Position numbers and translations under genes: made by a program. A stretch of 6,930 bases of DNA from Candidatus Peregrinibacteria bacterium (lineage in GTDB: Bacteria > Patescibacteriota > Gracilibacteria > UBA1369 > LOWO2-01-FULL-3). The notes under the pieces were generated by a model. That model saw nothing but the letters and a program-made list of their open reading frames with translations, was not told the origin of the DNA and made no database searches. Shown here in pieces: positions 1 through 5,598 of this stretch; position 1 is the stretch's first letter; each line of letters begins with the position of its first letter. The stretch spans positions 1 through 6,930 of the forward strand of contig JABJOK010000128.1 of assembly GCA_018664365.1 (NCBI GenBank). The letters run 5' to 3'.

Positions 1-701
1 CCTACTGCGGTTCCTCCGATTCCTAATATTTGTAATTGTTCTGATAATTGAATGATGTAAGCTCTGGATTTTTTCAATGCTTCTCTATATGAATCGAATT
101 CTTGGCCAAATGTTATTGGAACAGCATCTTGAAGATGTGTTCGGCCTGCTTTTATTAGGTCTTTGTACTTTTCTTGTTTTTTCCCTATTTCTTCTTCAAG
201 CCCTGTGATGGCTTGTAAAAGTGAAGGAAGAGCAAATAGAATTGCAATTCTTGTAGCTGCTGGAATAACGTCATTTGTTGATTGCCCAAGGTTTACATGA
301 TTATTAGGGTGTACAAATTTATATTCTCCTTTTTTGCCCTTTAATATTTCGTTTGCTCGATTTGCAATTATTTCGTTGGCATTCATGTTGTATGAAGTTC
401 CGGCTCCTGCCTGAAAAACGTCTAAAATGAATTCTTGGTCATATTTCCCGTCTATAAACTCTTTTGCAGCTTTATCAATGGCTGAAAACTCTTTTTTAGA
501 TAGAAGTTTTAGTGAGTAATTTGATTGAGCTGCCGCTAGTTTTACCGTTCCTAGAGCCTCCTTGAAGACTTTTGGTGCACAAAAATCACTTATCTGGAAG
601 TTTTTTTTGGCGCGAACAGTGAAAGCCCCAAAGTATGCCTCTGCAGGAACTTGAACTTCTCCTAAGGCATCCCGTTCTTTTCGTGTGTTTGAATTCTTCA
701 T
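1..701 (-). CDS. aspA: Aspartate ammonia-lyase / class II fumarase family, N-terminal part (partial)
   Basis: The first 233 residues of a cytoplasmic homotetrameric lyase; the C-terminal part lies beyond base 1. Aspartase interconverts L-aspartate with fumarate and ammonia; class II fumarase is the close paralogue acting on malate. The translation shows the N-terminal signature VPAEAYFGAFTVRA (18-31), QAGAGTSYNMNANE (97-110), HVNLGQSTNDVIP (135-147), GRTHLQDAVPITFGQE (186-201) and the start of GGTAVG at the edge. Thr102-Ser103 and Ser141-Thr142-Asn143 match aspartases (TS and STN), whereas fumarases normally have TQ and SSN, so aspartase is preferred. The mobile GSSxMPxKxN loop that would confirm it is outside the window. 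The ATG at 701 is chosen because a good promoter lies just upstream and family similarity begins about residue 10. It is transcribed divergently from bL28. No Shine-Dalgarno is present. Family assignment is sure; substrate is fairly likely. Confidence 0.85.
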   Translation of the reverse strand, partial: MKNSNTRKERDALGEVQVPAEAYFGAFTVRAKKNFQISDFCAPKVFKEALGTVKLAAAQSNYSLKLLSKKEFSAIDKAAKEFIDGKYDQEFILDVFQAGAGTSYNMNANEIIANRANEILKGKKGEYKFVHPNNHVNLGQSTNDVIPAATRIAILFALPSLLQAITGLEEEIGKKQEKYKDLIKAGRTHLQDAVPITFGQEFDSYREALKKSRAYIIQLSEQLQILGIGGTAV

Positions 702-710
702 ACGGCAAAG

Positions 711-739
711 ATTTTAGTGTTATTTTTTAGTTCTGTCTA
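711..739 (-). promoter_or_regulatory. Sigma-70-type promoter of the aspartase-like gene
   Basis: On the minus strand, TAGACA (734-739, 5 of 6 consensus) is followed after exactly 17 bases by TAAAAT (711-716, 5 of 6). Only nine bases separate the -10 box from the ATG at 701. The expected transcription start therefore leaves a leader of about one to three bases, so the mRNA is nearly leaderless. Confidence 0.65.
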
Positions 740-741
740 GC

Positions 742-780
742 CCCTAATAGAGGTCTTGAAATGGTATTAATTTATTAGGG
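742..780. repeat. Perfect 8-base inverted repeat between divergent promoters
   Basis: CCCTAATA (742-749) and TATTAGGG (773-780) are exact reverse complements separated by 23 bases. The pair lies between the -35 box of the leftward aspartase-like gene (734-739) and the -35 box of the rightward bL28 gene (791-796). That is a natural place for an operator serving one or both promoters. No regulator can be named, and chance remains possible for arms of this length. Confidence 0.4.
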
Positions 781-790
781 TGAAAAAACA

Positions 791-819
791 TTGCTATTTT
801 GGTAGAAGTTACATAGAAT
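791..819 (+). promoter_or_regulatory. Sigma-70-type promoter of rpmB
   Basis: TTGCTA (791-796, 4 of 6 consensus) is followed after exactly 17 bases by TAGAAT (814-819, 5 of 6). Transcription would start near 826, leaving a leader of about 17 bases before the ATG at 843. The position of this promoter also argues against the in-frame GTG at 780 being the start, because that codon lies upstream of the -35 box. Confidence 0.55.
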
Positions 820-842
820 GCTCCTGCTTTTTTAAGAAAATT

Positions 843-1037
843 ATGTCTAGAGTCTGTCAAATCTCAGGTAAGAAGCCTTCAGTAGGCAATAAGAGAAGTC
901 ACGCGCTTAATGCAACAAGGCGAAGATTCCTTCCGAATCTTGTTACTAAAAGGGTCATTGATCCTAAAACAGGCAAGATGAGAAAGATGAGAATCGCTGC
1001 TTCTACGCTAAGAACTTTAACTAAGGGGGCTAAGTAG
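843..1037 (+). CDS. rpmB: 50S ribosomal protein bL28
   Basis: A 64-residue structural protein of the large ribosomal subunit. It begins MSRVCQISGKKPSVGNKRSH and continues with NATRRRFLPNL, the standard bL28 N-terminal half, followed by a basic TGKMRKMRIAASTLRTL segment that matches the bL28 C-terminal strand region. It is close in length to the short forms of Bacillus (about 62 residues) and shorter than the E. coli form (78). Only one Cys (Cys5) is present, so this is not a zinc-ribbon variant. An in-frame GTG at 780 would add 21 residues that do not resemble bL28 and would overlap the promoter, so the ATG at 843 is the start. Upstream is only a weak purine run (AAGAAAA). It stands alone, not next to rpmG. 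Its TAG stop is immediately followed by the stop codon of the opposing gene. Confidence 0.95.
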   Translation: MSRVCQISGKKPSVGNKRSHALNATRRRFLPNLVTKRVIDPKTGKMRKMRIAASTLRTLTKGAK

Positions 1038-1448
1038 TTAGCCTGCTACTATCTCATATCCAGGTAATAGCTCTTTTGCTACATAGCAAAGTGCTACTGC
1101 AATGATTATTCCAAGTATTGATATAATGGCAACAGCGTGTTCGCTTCCTATCTTTTTCCACATCTTTTTAAAATGATCTGGGTGCCAAATCATTACTACT
1201 CCTTTAATGAATGCAGCCCATCCAAGAATTGGTATTAATACAGCCCAGTCTTTTGTGAATGTGTGCTGCACTGATAGGTAAATCATTGATATGATTAATA
1301 CCATGATTCCCATCATCCTAACTCTGCTTTCATCTGAGACCATGTTTTTCACAGCCTTTGAAAACCTTTTTGGATTAGCAAGTGCAGGAAGAAGTACTAC
1401 TGCGTAGTAGACTGCTAGGGCAATTAATAAAAATTTGTGTGTGAACAT
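1038..1448 (-). CDS. Small four-helix membrane protein, function unknown
   Basis: A 136-residue, strongly hydrophobic protein that I do not recognise as a named family. Four membrane segments can be seen, roughly residues 5-24, 46-61, 68-88 and 104-125. They are joined by short basic loops such as NPKRFSKAVKNM (25-36) and HPDHFKKMWKKIGSEH (89-104). The third helix with its WHPDHF end resembles many small bacterial inner-membrane proteins, but no catalytic or transport motif is visible. There is no signal peptide beyond the first helix, no cysteine pair and no soluble domain. The ATG at 1448 sits about 22 bases downstream of the predicted transcription start, and there is no Shine-Dalgarno. 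The TAA stop directly abuts the TAG of rpmB on the other strand. It is divergent from the MgtC-like gene, whose promoter region it shares. Coding is likely because of length and membrane topology; function is open. Confidence 0.8.
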   Translation of the reverse strand: MFTHKFLLIALAVYYAVVLLPALANPKRFSKAVKNMVSDESRVRMMGIMVLIISMIYLSVQHTFTKDWAVLIPILGWAAFIKGVVMIWHPDHFKKMWKKIGSEHAVAIISILGIIIAVALCYVAKELLPGYEIVAG

Positions 1449-1477
1449 AGAATGAGGTTAGATGTCCGTTCTTTCTG

Positions 1478-1506
1478 ATTGTAGGAGTTTTTTGGCTTAA
1501 TGACAA
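1478..1506 (-). promoter_or_regulatory. Sigma-70-type promoter of the small membrane protein gene
   Basis: On the minus strand, TTGTCA (1501-1506, 5 of 6 consensus) is followed after exactly 17 bases by TACAAT (1478-1483, 5 of 6). Transcription would begin near 1471, about 22 bases before the ATG at 1448. Its -35 box overlaps the region where the -35 box of the opposite MgtC-like gene would lie. Confidence 0.6.
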
Positions 1507-1516
1507 GATTCTTTTG

Positions 1517-1525
1517 TGGTATAAT
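1517..1525 (+). promoter_or_regulatory. Extended -10 promoter giving a leaderless mgtC-like mRNA
   Basis: TGG-TATAAT (1517-1525) is a perfect extended -10 element. Six bases (1526-1531) separate it from the ATG at 1532, so the usual start, seven bases past the box, is the A of that ATG. The -35 position (about 1497-1502, TTAATG) is poor, as is common for extended -10 promoters. The in-frame TTG at 1514 would lie upstream of the expected transcript start and cannot be the translation start if this promoter is used. Confidence 0.75.
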
Positions 1526-1531
1526 GTATTG

Positions 1532-2785
1532 ATGAATTTAGAAATTTTGCAACAAGTGGGGATTGCTGTAGTGCTTTCAAGTTTGATAGGACTTGAGCGT
1601 GAGCAAAAATATCAGAAGTATGACTATGTTGGATTTGGTGGTCTTAGAACTTTTGCGCTTATAGGTCTTTTTGGAGTTGTTTCGCAGATTTTAGGAGAAT
1701 ACTCTCCTGTTTACTTTGCGACGATGGCTGCAGGATTCTTTGGAATGCTTATAGCTTCTTACATAATGGTTGCAAAGAATAATAAAAGGCTCGGTGCAAC
1801 TTCTGAAATTGCTTCAATACTAGTTTATTTGATAGGAGTGCTTTCTGGAATGGAGCAGTATGTTTTGGCAACTAGCGTTGCCCTGTTGGTAATGACTGCG
1901 TTGCACTTTAAGGAGACTTTACATAAATGGGCTAGTCATTTGAAAAATAGAGAAATTGTTTCTACTATTCAGTTTGCGGTGATTGCATTTGTTGTCTTGC
2001 CGCTTCTTCCGAATGAGGTTTATGGGCCTTATGGCTTTTTTAATCCTTATATTGTGTGGTTGATGGTTGTATTTATTTCTGGAATTTCTTTTGCAAGTTA
2101 TATTGCTATTAAGTTGTTTGGATCTAGAAAGGGGATTGGAATTACTGGATTCTTGGCTGGGTTGATATCAAGCACGGCTCTTACTCTGAGTTTTTCTTCT
2201 GAAAGTAAAAAGGATAGAAAGACAATCAATCCTTATGTAGTAGCTGTTCTTGTTGCTAGTAGCGCGATGTTTTTTAGGATTATTGCAGAGGTGGCAGTTT
2301 TAAATAGAGATTTGTTGGGTGATTTAATTGTTCCAATTGGTTTAATGGGGGCTACGGGTCTTCTTGGAAGTGCTTTTTTCTGGTTTCAAAAGGAAAAACC
2401 TTCTTCTGCGGTTGCTAAAAAGGCTACCATTGTTGATAGTCCATTTAGTTTAAAACCAGCGCTGCAATTTGGTGCATTCTTTGCTTTGATTTTGTTTTTG
2501 ACTAAGTATGCAGAGGCTACAATGGGGGATAATGGTCTTTATCTTACTAGTTTAGTTTCTGGAATTATGGATGTAGACGCTATTACTGTTTCTGTTGCGA
2601 ACTTAGCAAAGAACGGTTTATCTAATTCGTCTGCAGTTATTGCTATAACAATCGCCGCCTTAACGAATACTTTTGTAAAAGGGGGAATGTTTTTAATGCT
2701 TGGAAATAAAAGAGTGGCCGTTCGAATCATCTCCGTATTTGCGTTGGTATTTTTAGTTGGTGTATTAGCAAATATTTTTATCTAG
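1532..2785 (+). CDS. MgtC/SapB-DUF4010 family integral membrane protein
   Basis: A 417-residue polytopic membrane protein. The N-terminal part (about 1-135) is an MgtC/SapB domain: a first helix leads to GLERE (20-24), then GGLRTFALIG (36-45) and two more helices. The remainder matches DUF4010, with FNPYIVW (170-176), SFASYIAIKLFG (186-197), GFLAGLISSTALTLSF (206-221), LYLTSLVSGIMDVDAIT (337-353) and NTFVKGG (379-385) in order. This two-domain arrangement is widespread, and its molecular role is not settled; MgtC homologues are linked to magnesium limitation and to control of ATP synthase. Length is normal for the architecture and no domain is broken. ATG 1532 is chosen over TTG 1514 because the -10 box overlaps the extra codons. 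It is divergent from the small membrane protein gene and followed by a 197-base gap before glnA. Family confident; function inferred only from the family. Confidence 0.88.
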   Translation: MNLEILQQVGIAVVLSSLIGLEREQKYQKYDYVGFGGLRTFALIGLFGVVSQILGEYSPVYFATMAAGFFGMLIASYIMVAKNNKRLGATSEIASILVYLIGVLSGMEQYVLATSVALLVMTALHFKETLHKWASHLKNREIVSTIQFAVIAFVVLPLLPNEVYGPYGFFNPYIVWLMVVFISGISFASYIAIKLFGSRKGIGITGFLAGLISSTALTLSFSSESKKDRKTINPYVVAVLVASSAMFFRIIAEVAVLNRDLLGDLIVPIGLMGATGLLGSAFFWFQKEKPSSAVAKKATIVDSPFSLKPALQFGAFFALILFLTKYAEATMGDNGLYLTSLVSGIMDVDAITVSVANLAKNGLSNSSAVIAITIAALTNTFVKGGMFLMLGNKRVAVRIISVFALVFLVGVLANIFI

Positions 2786-2788
2786 TTC

Positions 2789-2821
2789 GCAATCGCTAGT
2801 GCGGTTGTAGGAAGTTTCTAC
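2789..2821 (+). other. Two weak, overlapping hairpins after the MgtC-like gene
   Basis: Just past the stop, GCAATCGC (2789-2796) can pair with GCGGTTGT (2801-2808) around a TAGT loop, using two terminal or internal G-U type pairs. GTAGGA (2807-2812) can pair with TTCTAC (2816-2821) around a three-base loop. The two stems share bases 2807-2808, so they compete or stack. A run of five T follows at 2830-2834, nine bases after the second stem. This could be an inefficient terminator for the MgtC-like gene or a structured leader. It is not a textbook intrinsic terminator, and I match it to no known riboswitch. Confidence 0.3.
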
Positions 2822-2844
2822 AGGAAATATTTTTCAACGAGTTT

Positions 2845-2958
2845 ATGGGTGTACGAAAGGCGCTTTTGAGGGTTTGCTATTTTTTTCGACAGTCAGTGTT
2901 TTGGCTCATTTCAGCTATTGATTTTGTTTATAAATGGGGTAATGCTGGTCTTGTATAA
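2845..2958 (+). CDS. Possible 37-residue hydrophobic small protein upstream of glnA (speculative)
   Basis: In the 197-base gap between the MgtC-like gene and glnA, the frame starting at ATG 2845 stays open for 37 codons and ends with TAA at 2956-2958. The peptide begins MGVRKALLRV and continues as a hydrophobic, aromatic stretch (CYFFRQSVFWLISAIDFVYKW, read in two parts: CYFFRQSVF and WLISAIDFVYKW). It has basic residues at the front, so a membrane-associated peptide is conceivable. A weak promoter fits: TTGTAG (2805-2810), 17 bases, TATTTT (2828-2833), eleven bases before the ATG. No Shine-Dalgarno is present, as for all genes here. The stop overlaps the candidate glnA -10 box. I do not recognise the peptide, and a chance ORF is at least as likely. 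Confidence 0.22.
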   Translation: MGVRKALLRVCYFFRQSVFWLISAIDFVYKWGNAGLV

Positions 2959-2959
2959 C
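2954..2959 (+). promoter_or_regulatory. Candidate -10 box for glnA
   Basis: TATAAC (2954-2959, 5 of 6 consensus) would start transcription near 2966 and leave a leader of about 17 bases before the ATG at 2983. No good -35 box occurs at 16-18 bases: TTGTTT at 2924-2929 is 24 bases away. An activator-dependent promoter is therefore possible. An alternative -10-like TATAAA lies at 2929-2934. No Shine-Dalgarno is seen between here and the ATG. Confidence 0.4.
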
Positions 2960-2982
2960 TTAAATCTTTTAACAAAATTACT

Positions 2983-4491
2983 ATGACTGAGCATGAAGTT
3001 ATGTCAGGAATCGCTGATTCTAAAAGTCCTGTAGGTGGGAAGATTGCATGGAAGCTTCCTCATTTGCTTGATCTTACTTATTTGGAGTTGGAGGAAAAGA
3101 ATCTTGAGGTAAAGTCGGAAAGACTTAGGGGGGCCACTAGTGATGAAATGAAGGGGCGTTTGATTTCTTATCTAGAAGAAGAAAAAGGAGTTAAGGCTGT
3201 TATGCTGTGCTTTACAGATCTTGAGGGAAAGTTGCATGCTTTAGATTATGATAAAAAATTCATTCTTGGGGCTGAGGACAATTTAACTTTTGATGGATCT
3301 TCAATTCGTGGGTTTACAGTTCAATCTGAATCTGATTTACGTCTTAAAATAGATTGGACTAGTTTTAGATGGCTTCCTTCTGATCTTTTTGGATGTGGAA
3401 AGGTGATGGTGTTTGCGAATGTTTGTGATCAGGATGGGGCTTATTATCATACTGATTTCAGATCTCAGCTTAAGGGGTTAACGGAAGAGTTACACGAGAA
3501 TGGAGTTACAGTGAATGTTGCACCTGAAGTTGAAGGATTTATTTTTAAAGGAGTTAAGGCAGAGCAGGAATTTGATGAGAAAAAGGGGTTTGAGCTTGCT
3601 ACTATGAGTGGATACTTTAATTCGCTTCCACAGGATACTCTTAGAATTTTTATTGATAAATTTGCTGAGGTACAACGTTCTATGGGGTTCGAGAATGAAA
3701 AAGATCATCCTGAGGTGGCTCCGGCGCAGTTTGAATTGAATTTTAAATATTCTTTGGCTCTTGATACAGCTGATCAAATTCTGCTTTATAAACTTTTAGC
3801 TAGACAGATAGCAGCTTCCATGGGGCTTACTGCTTCGTTTTTGCCAAAGCCAATTCAGGAGCTTAATGGAAGTGGAATGCATACAAATATTTCTCTTTCG
3901 AAGGATGGTAAAAATATTTTCTTTGATAATCATGATGATAAAAATCTTTCTGAAGATGCCTATAGATTTTTGTATGGAATTCTTACATATGCAAAGGATA
4001 TGTGTTTGCTAATGAATCCTAGTGTTAATTCTTATAGAAGACTGGATCCTCATTATGAGGCACCAAATGAAATAAAGGTGTCTTCTGTAGATCGTGGATC
4101 AATGGTTAGAATTCCGATTGGGAATGAGAAGAGTGCAAGGGTTGAAGTTAGAACTGTGGCACCTGATGTAAATCCATACTTGTGTATTTACGCTTTAATT
4201 AAAGCAGGTCTTAAGGGTATGGGGTTCTCTGATGCAGAATATTCGGATGCGAAGAATTCTTATAATGATGGTTCAGAAAAACTACCTGGTGATATGCACA
4301 CAGCAATCAATGAATTTAAAAAGAGCGAATTCTTAAAAGATATTATGGGGGAAGAGGATCATGGGAAATATGTTTATCTTAAGGAGATGACAGCTGATCG
4401 TGCACCTCGTGAGTTGGGACATCGTGTAAAAGCTGAAGAAATTTTGTATCACCATGAAATCACGAACCAGATGATTTGGGCTGATTTCTAG
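2983..4491 (+). CDS. glnA: Glutamine synthetase, type I, with N-terminal extension
   Basis: A 502-residue enzyme that forms glutamine from glutamate, ammonia and ATP in the cytoplasm; type I enzymes are dodecamers. The beta-grasp domain carries FDGSSIRGF (103-111). The catalytic domain has the metal ligands Glu182 and Glu184 (PEVEGFIF), EVAPAQFE (244-251), NGSGMHTNISL (295-305, His300), NSYRRLDPHYEAP (349-361, including Glu359) and KSARVEVR (383-390), so every expected active-site element is present. Asn302 in GMHTN follows Bacillus-type enzymes (GMHCN), not enterobacterial GMHCH. No NLYDLP-type adenylylation site is recognisable, so control by GlnE is unlikely. About 50 residues precede the usual family start; Met56 (ATG 3148) is a possible alternative start, although 2983 has a -10 box in front. 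It ends at a clear intrinsic terminator. Identity is secure; the start is less certain. Confidence 0.95.
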   Translation: MTEHEVMSGIADSKSPVGGKIAWKLPHLLDLTYLELEEKNLEVKSERLRGATSDEMKGRLISYLEEEKGVKAVMLCFTDLEGKLHALDYDKKFILGAEDNLTFDGSSIRGFTVQSESDLRLKIDWTSFRWLPSDLFGCGKVMVFANVCDQDGAYYHTDFRSQLKGLTEELHENGVTVNVAPEVEGFIFKGVKAEQEFDEKKGFELATMSGYFNSLPQDTLRIFIDKFAEVQRSMGFENEKDHPEVAPAQFELNFKYSLALDTADQILLYKLLARQIAASMGLTASFLPKPIQELNGSGMHTNISLSKDGKNIFFDNHDDKNLSEDAYRFLYGILTYAKDMCLLMNPSVNSYRRLDPHYEAPNEIKVSSVDRGSMVRIPIGNEKSARVEVRTVAPDVNPYLCIYALIKAGLKGMGFSDAEYSDAKNSYNDGSEKLPGDMHTAINEFKKSEFLKDIMGEEDHGKYVYLKEMTADRAPRELGHRVKAEEILYHHEITNQMIWADF

Positions 4492-4519
4492 TCGGATAGT
4501 TTTAGGAAAAATATTTTAA

Positions 4520-4554
4520 GGGCAGTTCATATAATCAGGACTGCTCTTTTTTTT
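4520..4554 (+). terminator. Intrinsic terminator after glnA
   Basis: GGGCAGT (4520-4526) pairs with ACTGCTC (4540-4546) through seven base pairs including one G-U, around a 13-base loop, and is followed directly by eight T (4547-4554). It lies 29 bases past the glnA stop. Read on the minus strand the stem is followed only by a broken T run, so it may act weakly for the opposing gene that ends at 4559. Confidence 0.85.
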
Positions 4555-4558
4555 GATT

Positions 4559-5521
4559 TTATCTCCATCCGAGTGCACGACGTAGTCTGTGTGACATGCG
4601 TTCATGAAAATTGTATCGGGCTTCTGTTTCAAAGGATTCCTTTTTTTCATCGTATCTGTCGAAAGCAGGCGCTGATAGGTCTCTTACAAGAGGTTTTGCT
4701 ATTTTTCTGATTATTGCTTCCCTGGTTATTGATTTGCTTTTGTCCTCTGGAATAATTGGGGCTGATTCTATTTCTTCAGTTGGAATTCCGTTTGGTCCAA
4801 GTCTTTCATTTGCTGCTAATAGGACTTCTTTTACAACTGCAAACATCAAGTCATTAACTAAACGTGTTGCTGGCTTGAATTTTCCCTCAGGCCTCCAGTC
4901 GTGCATGCCTATGTCAATTTGTTCGAGGTCTCCGTCTGGTAGGACTACTATGTTTCTTAGCTTTCCTTCTACTCCGGCTACTTCTGCTTCTACAACCCTT
5001 CTTATGAAGTCTGGTGACTTATCTGCTAGCTTCAATATTAGTTCTTGTGTGAAAATTTTTGGAAAATCAAGAAAAGCGCCGCCGCCTATAGGGTCTGCTC
5101 CGAGGTCATGCTTTTCATTCATGTGGTAAGCATCTTTCATATATTCAATCATTTTGCGTATATTTCCAGCTCCATTTTCTGGATCTATGAAGTCCTTCCA
5201 CTTTAGCGCCATATCTTCTAGGTCGTGACGTTCTATTTCTTCAATTATTTTTTTTGCAAATAGTGCCTTGAGGTTATCAGTTAGTGAAAGCTGTGGATTC
5301 ACAATTTGCCTCATCCCATCAGGAATTCGAACTCCATGAGCTCTATAGGTTCTTGCGCATTCTGGAAGAAAGTCTGGAGTTTGTGTTTGCCAGAATCTAC
5401 CAATAATATTGGCAAATTTGTATACAGCACCTGGTTTTTTCTTTGCTTTAACGCAATTGTTTTCTGCTCCTCCTCCAAGCATTTTTCCAAATTCAGCGGT
5501 TTCTCCGTGTACTACTTCCAT
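4559..5521 (-). CDS. Unrecognised protein with a protein-kinase/APH-like residue pattern
   Basis: A 320-residue soluble protein that I cannot name. Its first half looks like the N-lobe of a kinase fold: a glycine-rich MLGGGAENNCV (14-24) followed by VYKF with Lys35, where the ATP-phosphate lysine would lie. Later, EGKLRNIVV (185-193) and QIDIG (201-205) resemble the catalytic loop and the DFG motif. Spacing supports this: Asn190 to Asp203 is 13 residues, and Glu185 to Asn190 is 5, the same as catalytic Asp-to-Asn and Asn-to-DFG spacing in PKA. The catalytic Asp is replaced by Glu185, so it may be a pseudokinase, an atypical kinase, or not a kinase at all. A GGGAFLDF segment (146-153) and a basic Arg-rich C terminus (302-320) are also seen. 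No signal peptide or membrane helix is visible. It is divergent from the hydrolase gene through a palindromic promoter. Coding is likely; the fold assignment is inference from a few residues. Confidence 0.8.
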   Translation of the reverse strand: MEVVHGETAEFGKMLGGGAENNCVKAKKKPGAVYKFANIIGRFWQTQTPDFLPECARTYRAHGVRIPDGMRQIVNPQLSLTDNLKALFAKKIIEEIERHDLEDMALKWKDFIDPENGAGNIRKMIEYMKDAYHMNEKHDLGADPIGGGAFLDFPKIFTQELILKLADKSPDFIRRVVEAEVAGVEGKLRNIVVLPDGDLEQIDIGMHDWRPEGKFKPATRLVNDLMFAVVKEVLLAANERLGPNGIPTEEIESAPIIPEDKSKSITREAIIRKIAKPLVRDLSAPAFDRYDEKKESFETEARYNFHERMSHRLRRALGWR

Positions 5522-5545
5522 GAATGTGCTTTTAATTAGTGTTGT

Positions 5546-5574
5546 ATTTTTATTGATTGGGGATTTTTTGTCAA
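5546..5574 (-). promoter_or_regulatory. Promoter of the kinase-like gene
   Basis: On the minus strand a perfect TTGACA (5569-5574) is followed after exactly 17 bases by AAAAAT (5546-5551, 4 of 6 consensus); TAAAAA one base earlier is an equal alternative. Transcription would begin about 18 bases before the ATG at 5521. The -35 box forms the left arm of the palindrome at 5569-5598. Confidence 0.5.
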
Positions 5575-5598
5575 TGGGGGGGGAGACCCCCCTTGACA
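5569..5598. repeat. GC-core palindrome whose arms are opposed TTGACA boxes
   Basis: TGTCAA (5569-5574), a single T, eight G (5576-5583), AGA, six C (5587-5592) and TTGACA (5593-5598) form a near-perfect inverted repeat with twelve pairs and one bulged T. It lies in the gap between two divergent genes. It is not a terminator for either direction, because no T run follows it on the coding side and both genes start away from it. Placement over both -35 boxes suggests an operator or a DNA structural element. Confidence 0.65.

Noticed and set aside
780..842. In-frame GTG start that would lengthen bL28 by 21 residues
   Set aside because: The added residues do not resemble bL28, and the promoter (791-819) lies downstream of this codon.
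1075..1090. Inverted repeat TTTGCTA-CA-TAGCAAA as a terminator for rpmB
   Set aside because: It is AT-rich, has only a two-base spacer, lies inside the opposing gene and has no T run after it.
2539..2730. 63-codon minus-strand frame inside the MgtC-like gene
   Set aside because: Antisense shadow of conserved DUF4010 sequence.
3490..3777. 95-codon minus-strand frame inside glnA
   Set aside because: Antisense shadow of an unmistakable glutamine synthetase coding region.
4611..5129. 172-codon open frame on the plus strand, opposite the kinase-like gene
   Set aside because: It is a low-complexity Ser/Leu/Ile-rich antisense shadow of the minus-strand gene, with no promoter and no recognisable motif.
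5559..5583. G-quadruplex formed by G4 and G8 tracts
   Set aside because: Only two G tracts are present within reach; an intramolecular quadruplex would need to split the G8 tract awkwardly, and the C6 complement makes a hairpin more likely.
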